Positions 49,859-57,841 of a stretch of 64,000 nt of DNA are shown in pieces. This DNA is from a virus. The stretch is from positions 62,001 through 126,000 of the IMG/VR virus record IMGVR_UViG_3300020424_000002, one strand, 5' to 3'. Under the pieces are notes generated by a model. The model had not been told where the DNA came from. It saw only the letters and a program-made list of their open reading frames with translations, and searched no databases. How positions within the stretch are numbered: position 1 is the first letter of the stretch; each line of letters starts with the position of its first letter. The translations under genes were made by a program, and so were the position numbers.

Positions 49859-50020
49859 ATGAATATAATTAATGTACTTATATTATTATCTTTACCATTT
49901 GGAATCGTTGGATGGTATCTGTTATTGAGTGACCCTACAGATAATAGGTCAATATGGAAAAAATTTCATTCATTAATGAAATCTGGTAGACTTAATAAAA
50001 TTGTCAAAAAAATTACTTAG
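49859..50020 (+). CDS. Small plus-strand membrane protein
   Basis: A 53-residue frame, MNIINVLILLSLPFGIVGWY followed by a polar linker and a basic tail (GRLNKIVKKIT). It has one N-terminal membrane helix and would be the only plus-strand gene seen. It is divergent from the gene at 49782 and converges with 50013-50237, overlapping by 8 bases. ACTAAATAT lies upstream, but no clear ribosome-binding site. The minus strand here has no competing gene. Confidence 0.5.
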   Translation: MNIINVLILLSLPFGIVGWYLLLSDPTDNRSIWKKFHSLMKSGRLNKIVKKIT

Positions 50021-50237
50021 AATTAACTTTCTTATATAAATCGTCTAGGTCTTCTTCTAGTGCTTTTATACGCTCTTCTAAAAGTGGATGTTTCTCAAAC
50101 CACTTCTTTTCTTGTTTGATAATATCAATACCTATCTTTTTTTCTAACCACTTATCAAGTTTCAGAACTTTTGGATGATTTTTAACATATGGTATTTTCA
50201 GAAGTATTCTGAACAATGTCATTACTATTCTAAACAT
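50013..50237 (-). CDS. Small coiled-coil protein
   Basis: A 74-residue protein: an amphipathic N-terminal helix (MFRIVMTLFRILLKIPYVKN) and an acidic coiled coil (LEERIKALEEDLDDLYKKVN). Directly follows regA with a one-base overlap. Membrane-peripheral location is possible. Confidence 0.55.
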   Translation of the reverse strand: MFRIVMTLFRILLKIPYVKNHPKVLKLDKWLEKKIGIDIIKQEKKWFEKHPLLEERIKALEEDLDDLYKKVNSK

Positions 50238-50635
50238 TACTTGTTAACTACTCCGATGTTGTACTTTGGAACTAAATCCCATTCGTTTTTCTCCCTATGT
50301 GGAAGAACTTTAATCTGACTCATTGGTGCAATTGGGTCTTGATGATTATTAGATATAACTTTGAGTAATCCCCATTCTTCTAGAAGTTTTGCAATAGCAT
50401 TTCTTCTACCGATATCAGATTCGACAAAAGAACTATCTTTACCATCAAGTAAAAACAATTCTTTAAAGTGGACAAGGTAGTATTTACCTCGTTTGTGTAA
50501 TATGTGGCAAGATTGGTAAAGTATTTTTTCTTTACGAGATGCAACTCCTATACGAGTTAATGTTTCTTTTACTTTTAGAAAATCATCCTGTTGTTTCAAC
50601 TCTACCTCTACCATATTGGAGAGGTCATAGCTCAT
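50237..50635 (-). CDS. regA: RegA translational repressor
   Basis: A 132-residue protein matching T4 RegA (122 residues). The family core LTRIGVASRKEKILYQSCHI followed by KRGKYYLVHFKELFLLDGK is obvious. RegA binds ribosome-binding regions of early mRNAs and blocks initiation. In T4 it lies between gp62 and gp43; here it still follows gp62 but gp43 is elsewhere. Confidence 0.93.
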   Translation of the reverse strand: MSYDLSNMVEVELKQQDDFLKVKETLTRIGVASRKEKILYQSCHILHKRGKYYLVHFKELFLLDGKDSSFVESDIGRRNAIAKLLEEWGLLKVISNNHQDPIAPMSQIKVLPHREKNEWDLVPKYNIGVVNK

Positions 50636-51012
50636 TACTTTCTCCCACCTGTTTTCATTCTCTCTTTCATAATTCCTATTTCCTTTGCAGTAAGAATCTT
50701 GTAATATTCTTCTGCTTTACTCATAGAACAGTCATAATAAGTTTGGATGACTTTCATATCTTCCAACACTCTAGGTTTGTTCCATTTTGCAAACCTTTTT
50801 CTTTTTCTTAAAGTATTTAGGAAATAATGGAATTGTAGAGACGAATCTAGGTGCTTTCTAGAGTTCATTTCGTTAACATACATGATGCAATCTTGATGAT
50901 AAGACAAAGATTTATTAGTAAGAAATGGTGAATATGACCTTTCTGCAATATCATCCACCATGATATCTTTCTTGGAAAAGGTTATTGCAGTTACAAAATC
51001 AAAGGGATTCAT
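50635..51012 (-). CDS. Clamp-loader small subunit (T4 gp62)
   Basis: A 125-residue protein. MNPFDFVTAITFSKKDIM and NSRKHLDSSLQFHYFLNTLR resemble gp62, which with four gp44 subunits loads the gp45 clamp. It is shorter than T4 gp62 (187), as in cyanophages. Its position right before regA is diagnostic. In T4 it directly follows gene 44; here 4.8 kb of modification genes intervene. Confidence 0.85.
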   Translation of the reverse strand: MNPFDFVTAITFSKKDIMVDDIAERSYSPFLTNKSLSYHQDCIMYVNEMNSRKHLDSSLQFHYFLNTLRKRKRFAKWNKPRVLEDMKVIQTYYDCSMSKAEEYYKILTAKEIGIMKERMKTGGRK

Positions 51013-51529
51013 ATATTCTATACTCTAAATTTCTTCTATCTTCGTTTGAATTATTTTTTATTACTTCTATTTTACCCATAAGATTCATATTCGTCAAGAT
51101 ATTATTTATCTGACTTCTTCTACCTTTTAACCAGACTTCGGACTGGGTATCTCCTCGGTCTTTGTGTCTCTGGTGTTCTATATCAGAATCACAAGTGAGA
51201 ACATAAACAGTTGCATCATAGTTATCAACTAACCATTCAATGTCTTGTCCTCTAAAATATCTATCCCCCTCAATTAGAATGTGTTTATATTTGGGTTGAA
51301 CCATAGTTATAAATTCTCTAAATTGTGGTATAGAACCATGGGATAGTTTATCAGTACCACCAAAAGTTTCTCCTTCTGGATACTGGCCAAGAACTAATAT
51401 ATCATCATGTTCTTGACACTTGAACAATGGCATAGGTTCTATTAGTTTTGGTTTAGGTAAATGAGAAAGCAACCCTCTCATGAGGGTTGACTTTCCACTA
51501 CATGGTATTCCACCAATTAAAGTTATCAT
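50999..51529 (-). CDS. P-loop nucleotide/nucleobase kinase in DNA-modification cassette
   Basis: A 176-residue P-loop protein. Walker A GGIPCSGKST is at 6-15, ILIEGDRYF near 93 fits Walker B, and DRGDTQSEVWLKGRRSQI near 138 has lid-like arginines. The closest fold is of small nucleotide kinases. In known phage DNA-hypermodification systems, kinases phosphorylate hydroxymethylated bases. Its position beside ParB-like, TET and methyltransferase genes suggests that role, which is inference. It overlaps gp62 by 14 bases. Confidence 0.7.
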   Translation of the reverse strand: MITLIGGIPCSGKSTLMRGLLSHLPKPKLIEPMPLFKCQEHDDILVLGQYPEGETFGGTDKLSHGSIPQFREFITMVQPKYKHILIEGDRYFRGQDIEWLVDNYDATVYVLTCDSDIEHQRHKDRGDTQSEVWLKGRRSQINNILTNMNLMGKIEVIKNNSNEDRRNLEYRIYESL

Positions 51530-52515
51530 CCTATAGATTTACCATTTACATCTACTAGAATATCTTCTTTAGATAATCCATGATTTAATGTATCCTTAGT
51601 TGTTATTTGTCCTAAGAATCCACCAAATTCAAAGATATCATGATACTCTTCAGCAAGATGTTGTTTTATCCAATGAATTGTATATTCATATTTTTTTAAC
51701 CAAGCTTTTCTTTGATTTTTAATTCTTGCTGGGTCAACATTTAAAATAAAACCAAAGATTTGAACAGGCACTTGATAACTGTCATATAAGTCAATCATTT
51801 GTTTTATTTTTGAACCAAAGTCACCATCTGACCTTGCAAAACCAATCTGTCCTAAGTCGAGAACATATCCTTTAGCAGGAAAATCATTTTCTTCTAGAAT
51901 TTGATTTGCAATGTTTTGGTCAATATCTTTAACAAAATCATAAGAAGAAAAGTTTTTTCTAAACTTTTTAAAGATTGCAGTTCTTTGTGCTTTTGATTTA
52001 GAAGGTGCTATTCTATCTAAGAAGTCTTTAAGATAAGCATCATCATTCCTTTCACAACATCCTTGTATTACAAGTTGTTTTAAAGCTTGTGCATAATCTC
52101 TATCATCATTATCTTCTGCAATATCATGATACTCATTTGAAAGTATTCCATGTGCAATAGATTCTGCTGGATTGTCATACCGAACTACATCAACAATTAC
52201 TTTAGGTTGATTTAGTTCTTCATAACATTGTCTTCTATTGAACCCTGCTTTTAAATACAGATTATCATCCAGACCCAATTCACAAACCATTACTGGTTTA
52301 GTGTAATCATATCTATGTGATATTGAGTCTTTTAGTTTGTTTACATTAGTTCTTACAGTATCAAATACACGAGGTTGTAAAGAATTATTATCTTTATCCT
52401 TGTATATAATATCTGAAAGTTTTACTAATCTTCTATCGATGTATTGCACACCGACACCATAGTTGGGTTTGAAACCCTTCTTAGACCTTTCGAGGTCAAA
52501 GTTTATATTTCTCAT
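51526..52515 (-). CDS. ParB/Srx-like domain protein of DNA-modification cassette
   Basis: A 329-residue protein. VKLSDIIYKDKDNNSLQPRV and ELGLDDNLYLKAGFNRRQCY match the ParB N-terminal (Srx-like) fold, the second containing the GxxRR-type signature. ESIAHGILSNEYHD lies after it. The C-terminal half is unique. ParB-like proteins occur in phage base-modification operons together with kinases. It overlaps the kinase gene by 4 bases. Confidence 0.7.
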   Translation of the reverse strand: MRNINFDLERSKKGFKPNYGVGVQYIDRRLVKLSDIIYKDKDNNSLQPRVFDTVRTNVNKLKDSISHRYDYTKPVMVCELGLDDNLYLKAGFNRRQCYEELNQPKVIVDVVRYDNPAESIAHGILSNEYHDIAEDNDDRDYAQALKQLVIQGCCERNDDAYLKDFLDRIAPSKSKAQRTAIFKKFRKNFSSYDFVKDIDQNIANQILEENDFPAKGYVLDLGQIGFARSDGDFGSKIKQMIDLYDSYQVPVQIFGFILNVDPARIKNQRKAWLKKYEYTIHWIKQHLAEEYHDIFEFGGFLGQITTKDTLNHGLSKEDILVDVNGKSIG

Positions 52516-52608
52516 TTGTATTTCCTCATACTAGAAATGTTTATAATATGTTTAAAAATGTTCTCGTCTAATTGCGTTAGTTTAATTCTTAAACTCCAAT
52601 AAAAGTAT

Positions 52609-53613
52609 TTAGGAAAGAAAAGATTCTAAACTTCCCTTTTCTTCATACTTACTTGCATGTGGCCCAATAGGTTTTTCTGATTTACCAGCTTGTCCTTTAG
52701 TTGCAACATGTTCATCACAATACGCAACACACGACAATCTAACTCCATCACCTGTTATTGGAGTAACCCCATGTAATTCATTTGAGTCTGCAATCAAAAC
52801 ATCACCATCGTCAGCTTCAATTGCAATCCCATATCTTGGGAAACATAGATATGCACCCCCAAAATTACCGATTCGAAAAACACACATTGTGGTTAATCCG
52901 AATTCTAAATCCTTTCCATCAAGATGTGCAGACATCTTTGCAGTGCCTTCACTTGAGTATCTATTTGCAGATAAAGCTGTAATTGGAGCTCCACCTATTT
53001 GATATTGTTTTTCAATACATTCATCTGCAAAGTTTCTTTGTAGTTTCCATACTTCTGGAACACCTTTCTTTAATGCTTTTTCATTTTCAATTGCAATATT
53101 TTTTAGTATTTCATACTTAGGTTTGTTTGCTTTCTTTTCCATCCAACCACTTGCACCAATCATTCCAGTGAATCTACCTCTTTTATATCCTATTAGTACA
53201 GAATGTATTGCATTTGCAGATGCAATTCTATTAAACTCACCATTCTTTTTAAGTGGGTAATATGAGTTTGGTGTCCTTAAGACATAATCTTTACCTTCTA
53301 TCAATCCTCGTTTTTTCATTTCCTCTGGGTCAATAGGCCCAGCTGCATTTGCTCTCATGGTTGATACATCATCTATAGAATATAGAGTATCTTTTACTTG
53401 TTGATATATATCACCAGTATATGCATTCTTTACAATACATGCAAGAATAGGTTTATCAAATAATGAACCACTTGGTTTATATACTTTTATGATATCATCT
53501 TTAACTCCAATAGAAGATACAACAGTATCGTAAGAGGTTTCATCCAACCACTTACCATTCCATTTATCGAATGTTTCTTTAAATCCTAAGTCTTTGTTTG
53601 CAGTAATTTCCAT
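52609..53613 (-). CDS. TET/JBP-family 2OG-Fe(II) dioxygenase
   Basis: A 334-residue protein. Residues about 228-302 form the dioxygenase core. MSAHLDGKDLEFGLTTMCVF gives HxD, GNFGGAYLCFPRYGIAIEA is the TET/JBP strand pair, and GDVLIADSNELHGVTPI gives the distal His. DGVRLSCVAYC then gives the Arg for 2-oxoglutarate. Phage TET enzymes oxidise 5-methylcytosine in DNA to 5-hydroxymethylcytosine. The adjoining gene is a C5-cytosine methyltransferase overlapping by 28 bases, the known pairing. The N-terminal 200 residues are unknown. Confidence 0.8.
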   Translation of the reverse strand: MEITANKDLGFKETFDKWNGKWLDETSYDTVVSSIGVKDDIIKVYKPSGSLFDKPILACIVKNAYTGDIYQQVKDTLYSIDDVSTMRANAAGPIDPEEMKKRGLIEGKDYVLRTPNSYYPLKKNGEFNRIASANAIHSVLIGYKRGRFTGMIGASGWMEKKANKPKYEILKNIAIENEKALKKGVPEVWKLQRNFADECIEKQYQIGGAPITALSANRYSSEGTAKMSAHLDGKDLEFGLTTMCVFRIGNFGGAYLCFPRYGIAIEADDGDVLIADSNELHGVTPITGDGVRLSCVAYCDEHVATKGQAGKSEKPIGPHASKYEEKGSLESFLS

Positions 53614-54851
53614 GGTTCTAAGATTTGTTTCTTTATCTCCTCTACTATGTAGTACAACTGTAATGGTGCAACCATTAATCCTATTCTTGCACCTTTATCG
53701 TTGTAGTCTCCTGTCATCTTATAATCATTTGGTAATGTCATAAGTCTGACCATTTCTTTTGGTGTGTATATTCTCTTACCACTGTAATGAAAATGATTAC
53801 CACCCATGAACTTTGGTTGACATCCTTGTTCAGTTAAGGAATGTGCTGGAAGATGTTTTGGAACAATTCTTGACATATAGTAAGAATGTTTTTCATCTTC
53901 TGGTTTTAAATGACCATTTTTAATTTGTTCTTGAAACCAAGGTTTAACAATATCATCACCTATTGATATATAAGGTCTGTTACCCATTTGGTCTCTAACA
54001 CCATCTAATCCTTTACATGGCCCACAATGTTTTAAATCTGGGTCTGGATGTTTTTCAAATCCATTTACCCAATGTGATTTTGATGATTCGTTCATTGCAT
54101 CTACAAGATATTCTGCATCTTTAATGTTTTCTTCATCATCTATCAAGTCATCTATGGCTTCACCTATTGATACTCTTCGACTTGTTGGTTCTGGAAACAA
54201 ACCACTAAGACACATAAAGGGTAATCCAATTGCATCTAATACATCATCCCTAACTGCAATAATAAAAACCCTCTCTCTTTTTTGTGGTACTCCATGTTCG
54301 TGTCCTTTAGTAATTTTCCATGTTACTGAGTATCCTATCTTTTCAAAGTCTACAATCATTTTATTAAGATGGTCTCTTGCATAATCCATTGATAGACCTT
54401 TTACATTTTCACATACAATAACTTTAGGCATCATTTCTTCTGCAATTCGTATTTGTTCCCAAGTAAGGTCTTCAATGTTTTGTTGTTTCATTCCATATGC
54501 AACTTTTTCTTGATTCCACCCTTCTCTTTTGGAGCCTGCCATAGAGAAAGGTGGACAAGGTGGTGAACCATCTAAAATGTCTAATTCATATTTTTGAATA
54601 CCTGTCATTTCCATTATACTTTTTCCAGTGACTTCTTTAATATCTTTACATTCATGCACTGTATTAGGAAAATTTGCAAGATAAGTATCAACATGTATTT
54701 GTTGAAACTCATTCATATACTTTACATCACCGCCTGCAAGTTTATATGCACACGATGAACCACCACCGCCTGCAAAAAAAGTAATGTAATCAAACTCTTT
54801 TCTTGCAGAGTTTTTGTGTAAATCATCTAATGTGTATTGAAAATAACTCAT
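53586..54851 (-). CDS. C5-cytosine DNA methyltransferase
   Basis: A 421-residue enzyme. Motif I is FFAGGGGSSCAYKLAGG, motif IV DGSPPCPPFSMAG (catalytic Cys), motif VI VICENVKGLS and motif VIII VPQKRERVFIIAV. The variable target-recognition region spans about 225-370, and motif IX/X is MVRLMTLPNDYKM with a divergent ARIGLMVAPL. All catalytic motifs are present. It would make 5mC in phage DNA, the substrate for the TET-like enzyme next door. No restriction partner is seen. Confidence 0.9.
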   Translation of the reverse strand: MSYFQYTLDDLHKNSARKEFDYITFFAGGGGSSCAYKLAGGDVKYMNEFQQIHVDTYLANFPNTVHECKDIKEVTGKSIMEMTGIQKYELDILDGSPPCPPFSMAGSKREGWNQEKVAYGMKQQNIEDLTWEQIRIAEEMMPKVIVCENVKGLSMDYARDHLNKMIVDFEKIGYSVTWKITKGHEHGVPQKRERVFIIAVRDDVLDAIGLPFMCLSGLFPEPTSRRVSIGEAIDDLIDDEENIKDAEYLVDAMNESSKSHWVNGFEKHPDPDLKHCGPCKGLDGVRDQMGNRPYISIGDDIVKPWFQEQIKNGHLKPEDEKHSYYMSRIVPKHLPAHSLTEQGCQPKFMGGNHFHYSGKRIYTPKEMVRLMTLPNDYKMTGDYNDKGARIGLMVAPLQLYYIVEEIKKQILEPWKLLQTKT

Positions 54852-55615
54852 CTTTCATTCATCCATAAATCTGGAAATGGTATTGCTTGATACATTTCTC
54901 CTTCAAGTCCCCATTGAAATTCTATATGTTTTTGTTCAGAAAAATAAATAGATTCTGGAAAAATATCAAATGCAACTGTTACTCTAGGTTTGTCTTCCAT
55001 CCATGGAGACGATGCATGTTGAAATCCACTTGCAGAGTATATTAACATATCATTATAGTCTTGATGCACCACCCACTCACTCTCTGGTTGTTCTGGCCCT
55101 ATTCTATAAGAAGTCGTAGATGGTTCTACATTTGCACAATAGAATCCATGGTAGATATGTGGATGCATATCTTCAATATGTTTATGAAAAGGTATATGGT
55201 CGTATCCTTTATCGTCTTTTCTTTTTGTATAAACATTAAACCATCCATGTATGTAATATGATTCACCAGCTTCTCTTACTTGAGGATTACTATAAAAAAA
55301 TCGATTTAGTTTCCAATAGATATCTGCAAATGGTCTTAAACCAAATGTAAAAGGATTATAGGTATTAAATTTTTGTACTTCTTTTGTATCTAATTCAAAT
55401 TGATGCTCTATTTCTTCTTTAGATAAATCTGCACCTTCTTTAGATGCACGAACATATGCACGAAGATTATTACTAAATTGATTTGGTGTTGCCATCCCAT
55501 CTTCATCATGTGCAAAGTATGGATGATTTTCATTTTCAATACACCAATTAGTAATAAACTCATGGTCTATTTCACAATTTTTTTGTATAAAAAAATCAGA
55601 ACTCTTTAGTTCCAC
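54848..55615 (-). CDS. 2OG-Fe(II) oxygenase-like protein
   Basis: A 255-residue protein. IPFHKHIEDMHPHIYHGFYC (first ligands) and MLIYSASGFQHASSPWMEDK with PRVTVAFDIF (distal His and Arg) follow the cupin-like pattern of marine phage 2OG oxygenases. The N-terminal 90 residues are unusual. It may add a further oxidation step in the base-modification cassette or act on protein. Overlaps methyltransferase by 4 bases. Confidence 0.65.
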   Translation of the reverse strand: MELKSSDFFIQKNCEIDHEFITNWCIENENHPYFAHDEDGMATPNQFSNNLRAYVRASKEGADLSKEEIEHQFELDTKEVQKFNTYNPFTFGLRPFADIYWKLNRFFYSNPQVREAGESYYIHGWFNVYTKRKDDKGYDHIPFHKHIEDMHPHIYHGFYCANVEPSTTSYRIGPEQPESEWVVHQDYNDMLIYSASGFQHASSPWMEDKPRVTVAFDIFPESIYFSEQKHIEFQWGLEGEMYQAIPFPDLWMNER

Positions 55616-55787
55616 TTCTATCCTCGTATTCTAGTTTAACAATAACATGGTCGTTTTTTCTGACACCTTGATTATAAAGGTGTGTATACATTTCATTTGC
55701 ACCTTTTCGTATTCCATTATATTCTCCCCATGAGTATATAGCAAAAAACGAAATGCAAAGAAATATAAATGTAATAGTTATTTCCAT
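55596..55787 (-). CDS. Small single-pass membrane protein
   Basis: A 63-residue protein from MEITITFIFLCISFFAIYSW (membrane helix), then a polar tail with KNDHVIVKLEYED. GGAG lies 5 bases before this ATG; the frame could also start at a GTG two codons earlier. It overlaps gp44 by 10 bases and the 2OG gene by 20. Unknown role. Confidence 0.6.
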   Translation of the reverse strand: MEITITFIFLCISFFAIYSWGEYNGIRKGANEMYTHLYNQGVRKNDHVIVKLEYEDRSGTKEF

Positions 55788-56710
55788 CGACACTCCATCA
55801 TTAATTCAGTTAGACAAGCAACGATATTCACTTCTTGGTCAACTACAAATGCAGACTTATAACTGTAATCTGCAATGATAATTACAGCCTGTGGTATACT
55901 TTGTGGTTCTAATACATTGTAAAGTGTATCGTAAATCTTTCTAAATAATTTTACTGGGTCGTTGTCGATATTAGTTGCAACCCATTTTCTCATATCTGTA
56001 AATCTTTTTGCTTTGATATGACCAAGTAATTCTTGGAGACTTTCTTCTGCAATATTAGATAGTATTCCTACATCTATCTTACCACTTACTGCATATCTTT
56101 GTAGTTCATTAATGGTTCTACGAAAGTCTGGAAAATATTTCATAACTAATTCTTGTAGAACTTCGTTATTATATTCCACACCTTCATCGTCAAGAATCAA
56201 CATAAGTCTTGCAAGAAATACAGATGCAAGTCTTGGTCTTTCCTTTGGTGGTATCTTAAAGTCAATAACAGTGCATCTTGAATGCAAAGGTGCAATCAAT
56301 CTGTTTTTATAATTACATGTAAAGATAAATCTACAATTTTTATGAAACTCTTCTATGAATCCACGAAGAGCTGGTTGAGTTGATTGTGGATTAAGATAGT
56401 CAGCCTCATCAAGAATAACTACTTTGTTTCCACCACCAAGTGAAACTGTAGATGCAAAGTTTTTGATTTTGGTTCTTAGAACATCAATACCACTTTCCTC
56501 AGAACCATTGATTAAAATATAATCACAATTGTGCATTTCACATAATGCTTTTGCAATTGTAGTCTTACCTGTACCTGCTGTACCAGTAAGAATCATGTTT
56601 GGTATTTCGTCTTTGATATCAAAGAAAGTTTGTTTGATATCAGCTGGAAGGACACAATCCTCTATTGTTTTTGGTCGATACTTTTCAACCCATAAGAAAT
56701 CTTCATTCAT
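55778..56710 (-). CDS. Clamp-loader large subunit (T4 gp44)
   Basis: A 310-residue AAA+ ATPase. Walker A GTAGTGKTT is at 42-50, Walker B VVILDEADYL near 97, sensor 1 FIFTCNYKN, and the SRC arginine finger lies in LHSRCTVIDF. FRRTINELQRYA is sensor 2. T4 gp44 is 319 residues. It opens the gp45 clamp with gp62. Confidence 0.95.
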   Translation of the reverse strand: MNEDFLWVEKYRPKTIEDCVLPADIKQTFFDIKDEIPNMILTGTAGTGKTTIAKALCEMHNCDYILINGSEESGIDVLRTKIKNFASTVSLGGGNKVVILDEADYLNPQSTQPALRGFIEEFHKNCRFIFTCNYKNRLIAPLHSRCTVIDFKIPPKERPRLASVFLARLMLILDDEGVEYNNEVLQELVMKYFPDFRRTINELQRYAVSGKIDVGILSNIAEESLQELLGHIKAKRFTDMRKWVATNIDNDPVKLFRKIYDTLYNVLEPQSIPQAVIIIADYSYKSAFVVDQEVNIVACLTELMMECRWK

Positions 56711-56721
56711 TCACACACCTC

Positions 56722-56765
56722 ATAATAAAAAGAAGACTCATAATCCCACCATTATGAATCGAGTC
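56722..56765 (-). terminator. Probable terminator or attenuator between gp45 and gp44
   Basis: On the minus strand, GACTC-(GATT)-CATAAT GGTGGG ATTATG-AGTC forms a bulged hairpin (56735-56765), followed by TTCTTTTTATT. It lies 12 bases before the gp44 start and would cut the amount of gp44 relative to clamp. Confidence 0.6.
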
Positions 56766-56826
56766 AATCCCCAAGAGAGAGAACAGATTGACACCCTCAG
56801 ATACCAATGTCTAGTACCTACAAAAG

Positions 56827-56834
56827 TATTTATC
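56827..56834 (-). promoter_or_regulatory. Weak late-promoter-like site before gp44
   Basis: GATAAATA (minus strand), one mismatch to the late consensus, at the very end of the clamp gene and upstream of the hairpin before gp44. It may be chance. Confidence 0.35.
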
Positions 56835-57504
56835 ACGAACCGAATGTTGAATCTGGTTCTAGTGCAATAAAATATTCAAGTCCTTTATTCTTTGCAATGA
56901 ATTGTGATAAACCTTTGGATGATACCTTAACAGTATATTCATCCTTTACCACTTTAATGTTTTCCATTTTAAAGTTCATTGAATATGTTTGTCCATCACC
57001 ATCCATGATTACTTCACTGAATTGATTAGTTGATGGATTCTTTTTATCTCTAACAGATAATGATACTACAGTCCCATTACTTTCCAGTACTAAGTCTGGA
57101 AGAGATAACACTGCACTTGCTTTTTGCAACTTAGTTAACAAGTTAGTATCCAAATCAAAAACTACTTCTGGGTTAGGCATAGTAATATCTTTTTCTGGTG
57201 GTGCAATAATCATTGATGCATCTGCATAATTATATGTTGCACTTGCACCATTACCACTAATGTTTACAGATTTTTCACCAAAGTCAAACTCTGCATCATT
57301 ACCTAACAATGAAATAGTTGCAAGAAACTCTGGTAAATCATATACAGAAAACTCACTTGTAAAGTTATCTGATATCGTTGCTTTACCAAAGATATTTTTC
57401 ATCGGTGAAATCGTTTTGATTTCACTTCCTTGTTGTACTGTAATACCATTATTGATACTACTAAAGTTTTGTAAAACTTCTAAAGTACTTTCACTTATTT
57501 TCAT
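56833..57504 (-). CDS. Sliding clamp (T4 gp45)
   Basis: A 223-residue processivity clamp, equal in size to T4 gp45 (228). MKISESTLEVLQNFSSINNG opens the first beta-alpha-beta unit, and FSVYDLPEFLATISLLGNDA, NPEVVFDLDTNLLTKLQKAS and KVSSKGLSQFIAKNKGLEYF are family segments. In T4 it also couples replication to late transcription via gp33 and gp55, which fits the TATAAATA promoters of this genome. Confidence 0.93.
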   Translation of the reverse strand: MKISESTLEVLQNFSSINNGITVQQGSEIKTISPMKNIFGKATISDNFTSEFSVYDLPEFLATISLLGNDAEFDFGEKSVNISGNGASATYNYADASMIIAPPEKDITMPNPEVVFDLDTNLLTKLQKASAVLSLPDLVLESNGTVVSLSVRDKKNPSTNQFSEVIMDGDGQTYSMNFKMENIKVVKDEYTVKVSSKGLSQFIAKNKGLEYFIALEPDSTFGS

Positions 57505-57513
57505 AATTTACTC

Positions 57514-57807
57514 CTATAAGGCTGCTCTTTTGTCCACTTCTAAATCATGCACATAAAGAGCAAATAGTGCATAGTGTAAAACTTTCATGAGGTCAGCACG
57601 ATTATGTCCTTGTTTCTTTCCATATCTCTGTGCATATTTAAGAATGTTTCCAATACAGAAACCTTCTCCATGACCACCATCTATAATAAATTCTGTTGCT
57701 TGGTATTGATTTTGTGAATAATGTTGGTCGTATGTTTTATTCACATATTCAATTAATTGTGCGATATACTCGTCTTCATTGTATTTGTATTCTATTTTCT
57801 CACTCAT
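57514..57807 (-). CDS. DUF3310-like small phage protein
   Basis: A 97-residue protein. GFCIGNILKYAQRYGKKQG then NRADLMKVLHYALFALYV follow the GNxxKYxxRxxxK..DLxKA pattern of DUF3310, a family often called a nucleotide kinase without proof. It stands first in the clamp transcript, behind its own promoter. Confidence 0.7.
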   Translation of the reverse strand: MSEKIEYKYNEDEYIAQLIEYVNKTYDQHYSQNQYQATEFIIDGGHGEGFCIGNILKYAQRYGKKQGHNRADLMKVLHYALFALYVHDLEVDKRAAL

Positions 57808-57813
57808 ATTACT

Positions 57814-57841
57814 ATTATATTACAGAACTCGTATTTGTCAA
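57814..57841 (-). promoter_or_regulatory. Early/middle promoter, 16-bp-spacer class, for the clamp operon
   Basis: TTGACA (57836-57841) continuing AATAC, 16-bp spacer, TATAAT (57814-57819), minus strand. It overlaps the stop of the 51-residue gene. It shares TTGACAAATAC with the sites at 12586 and 42317. Confidence 0.75.
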
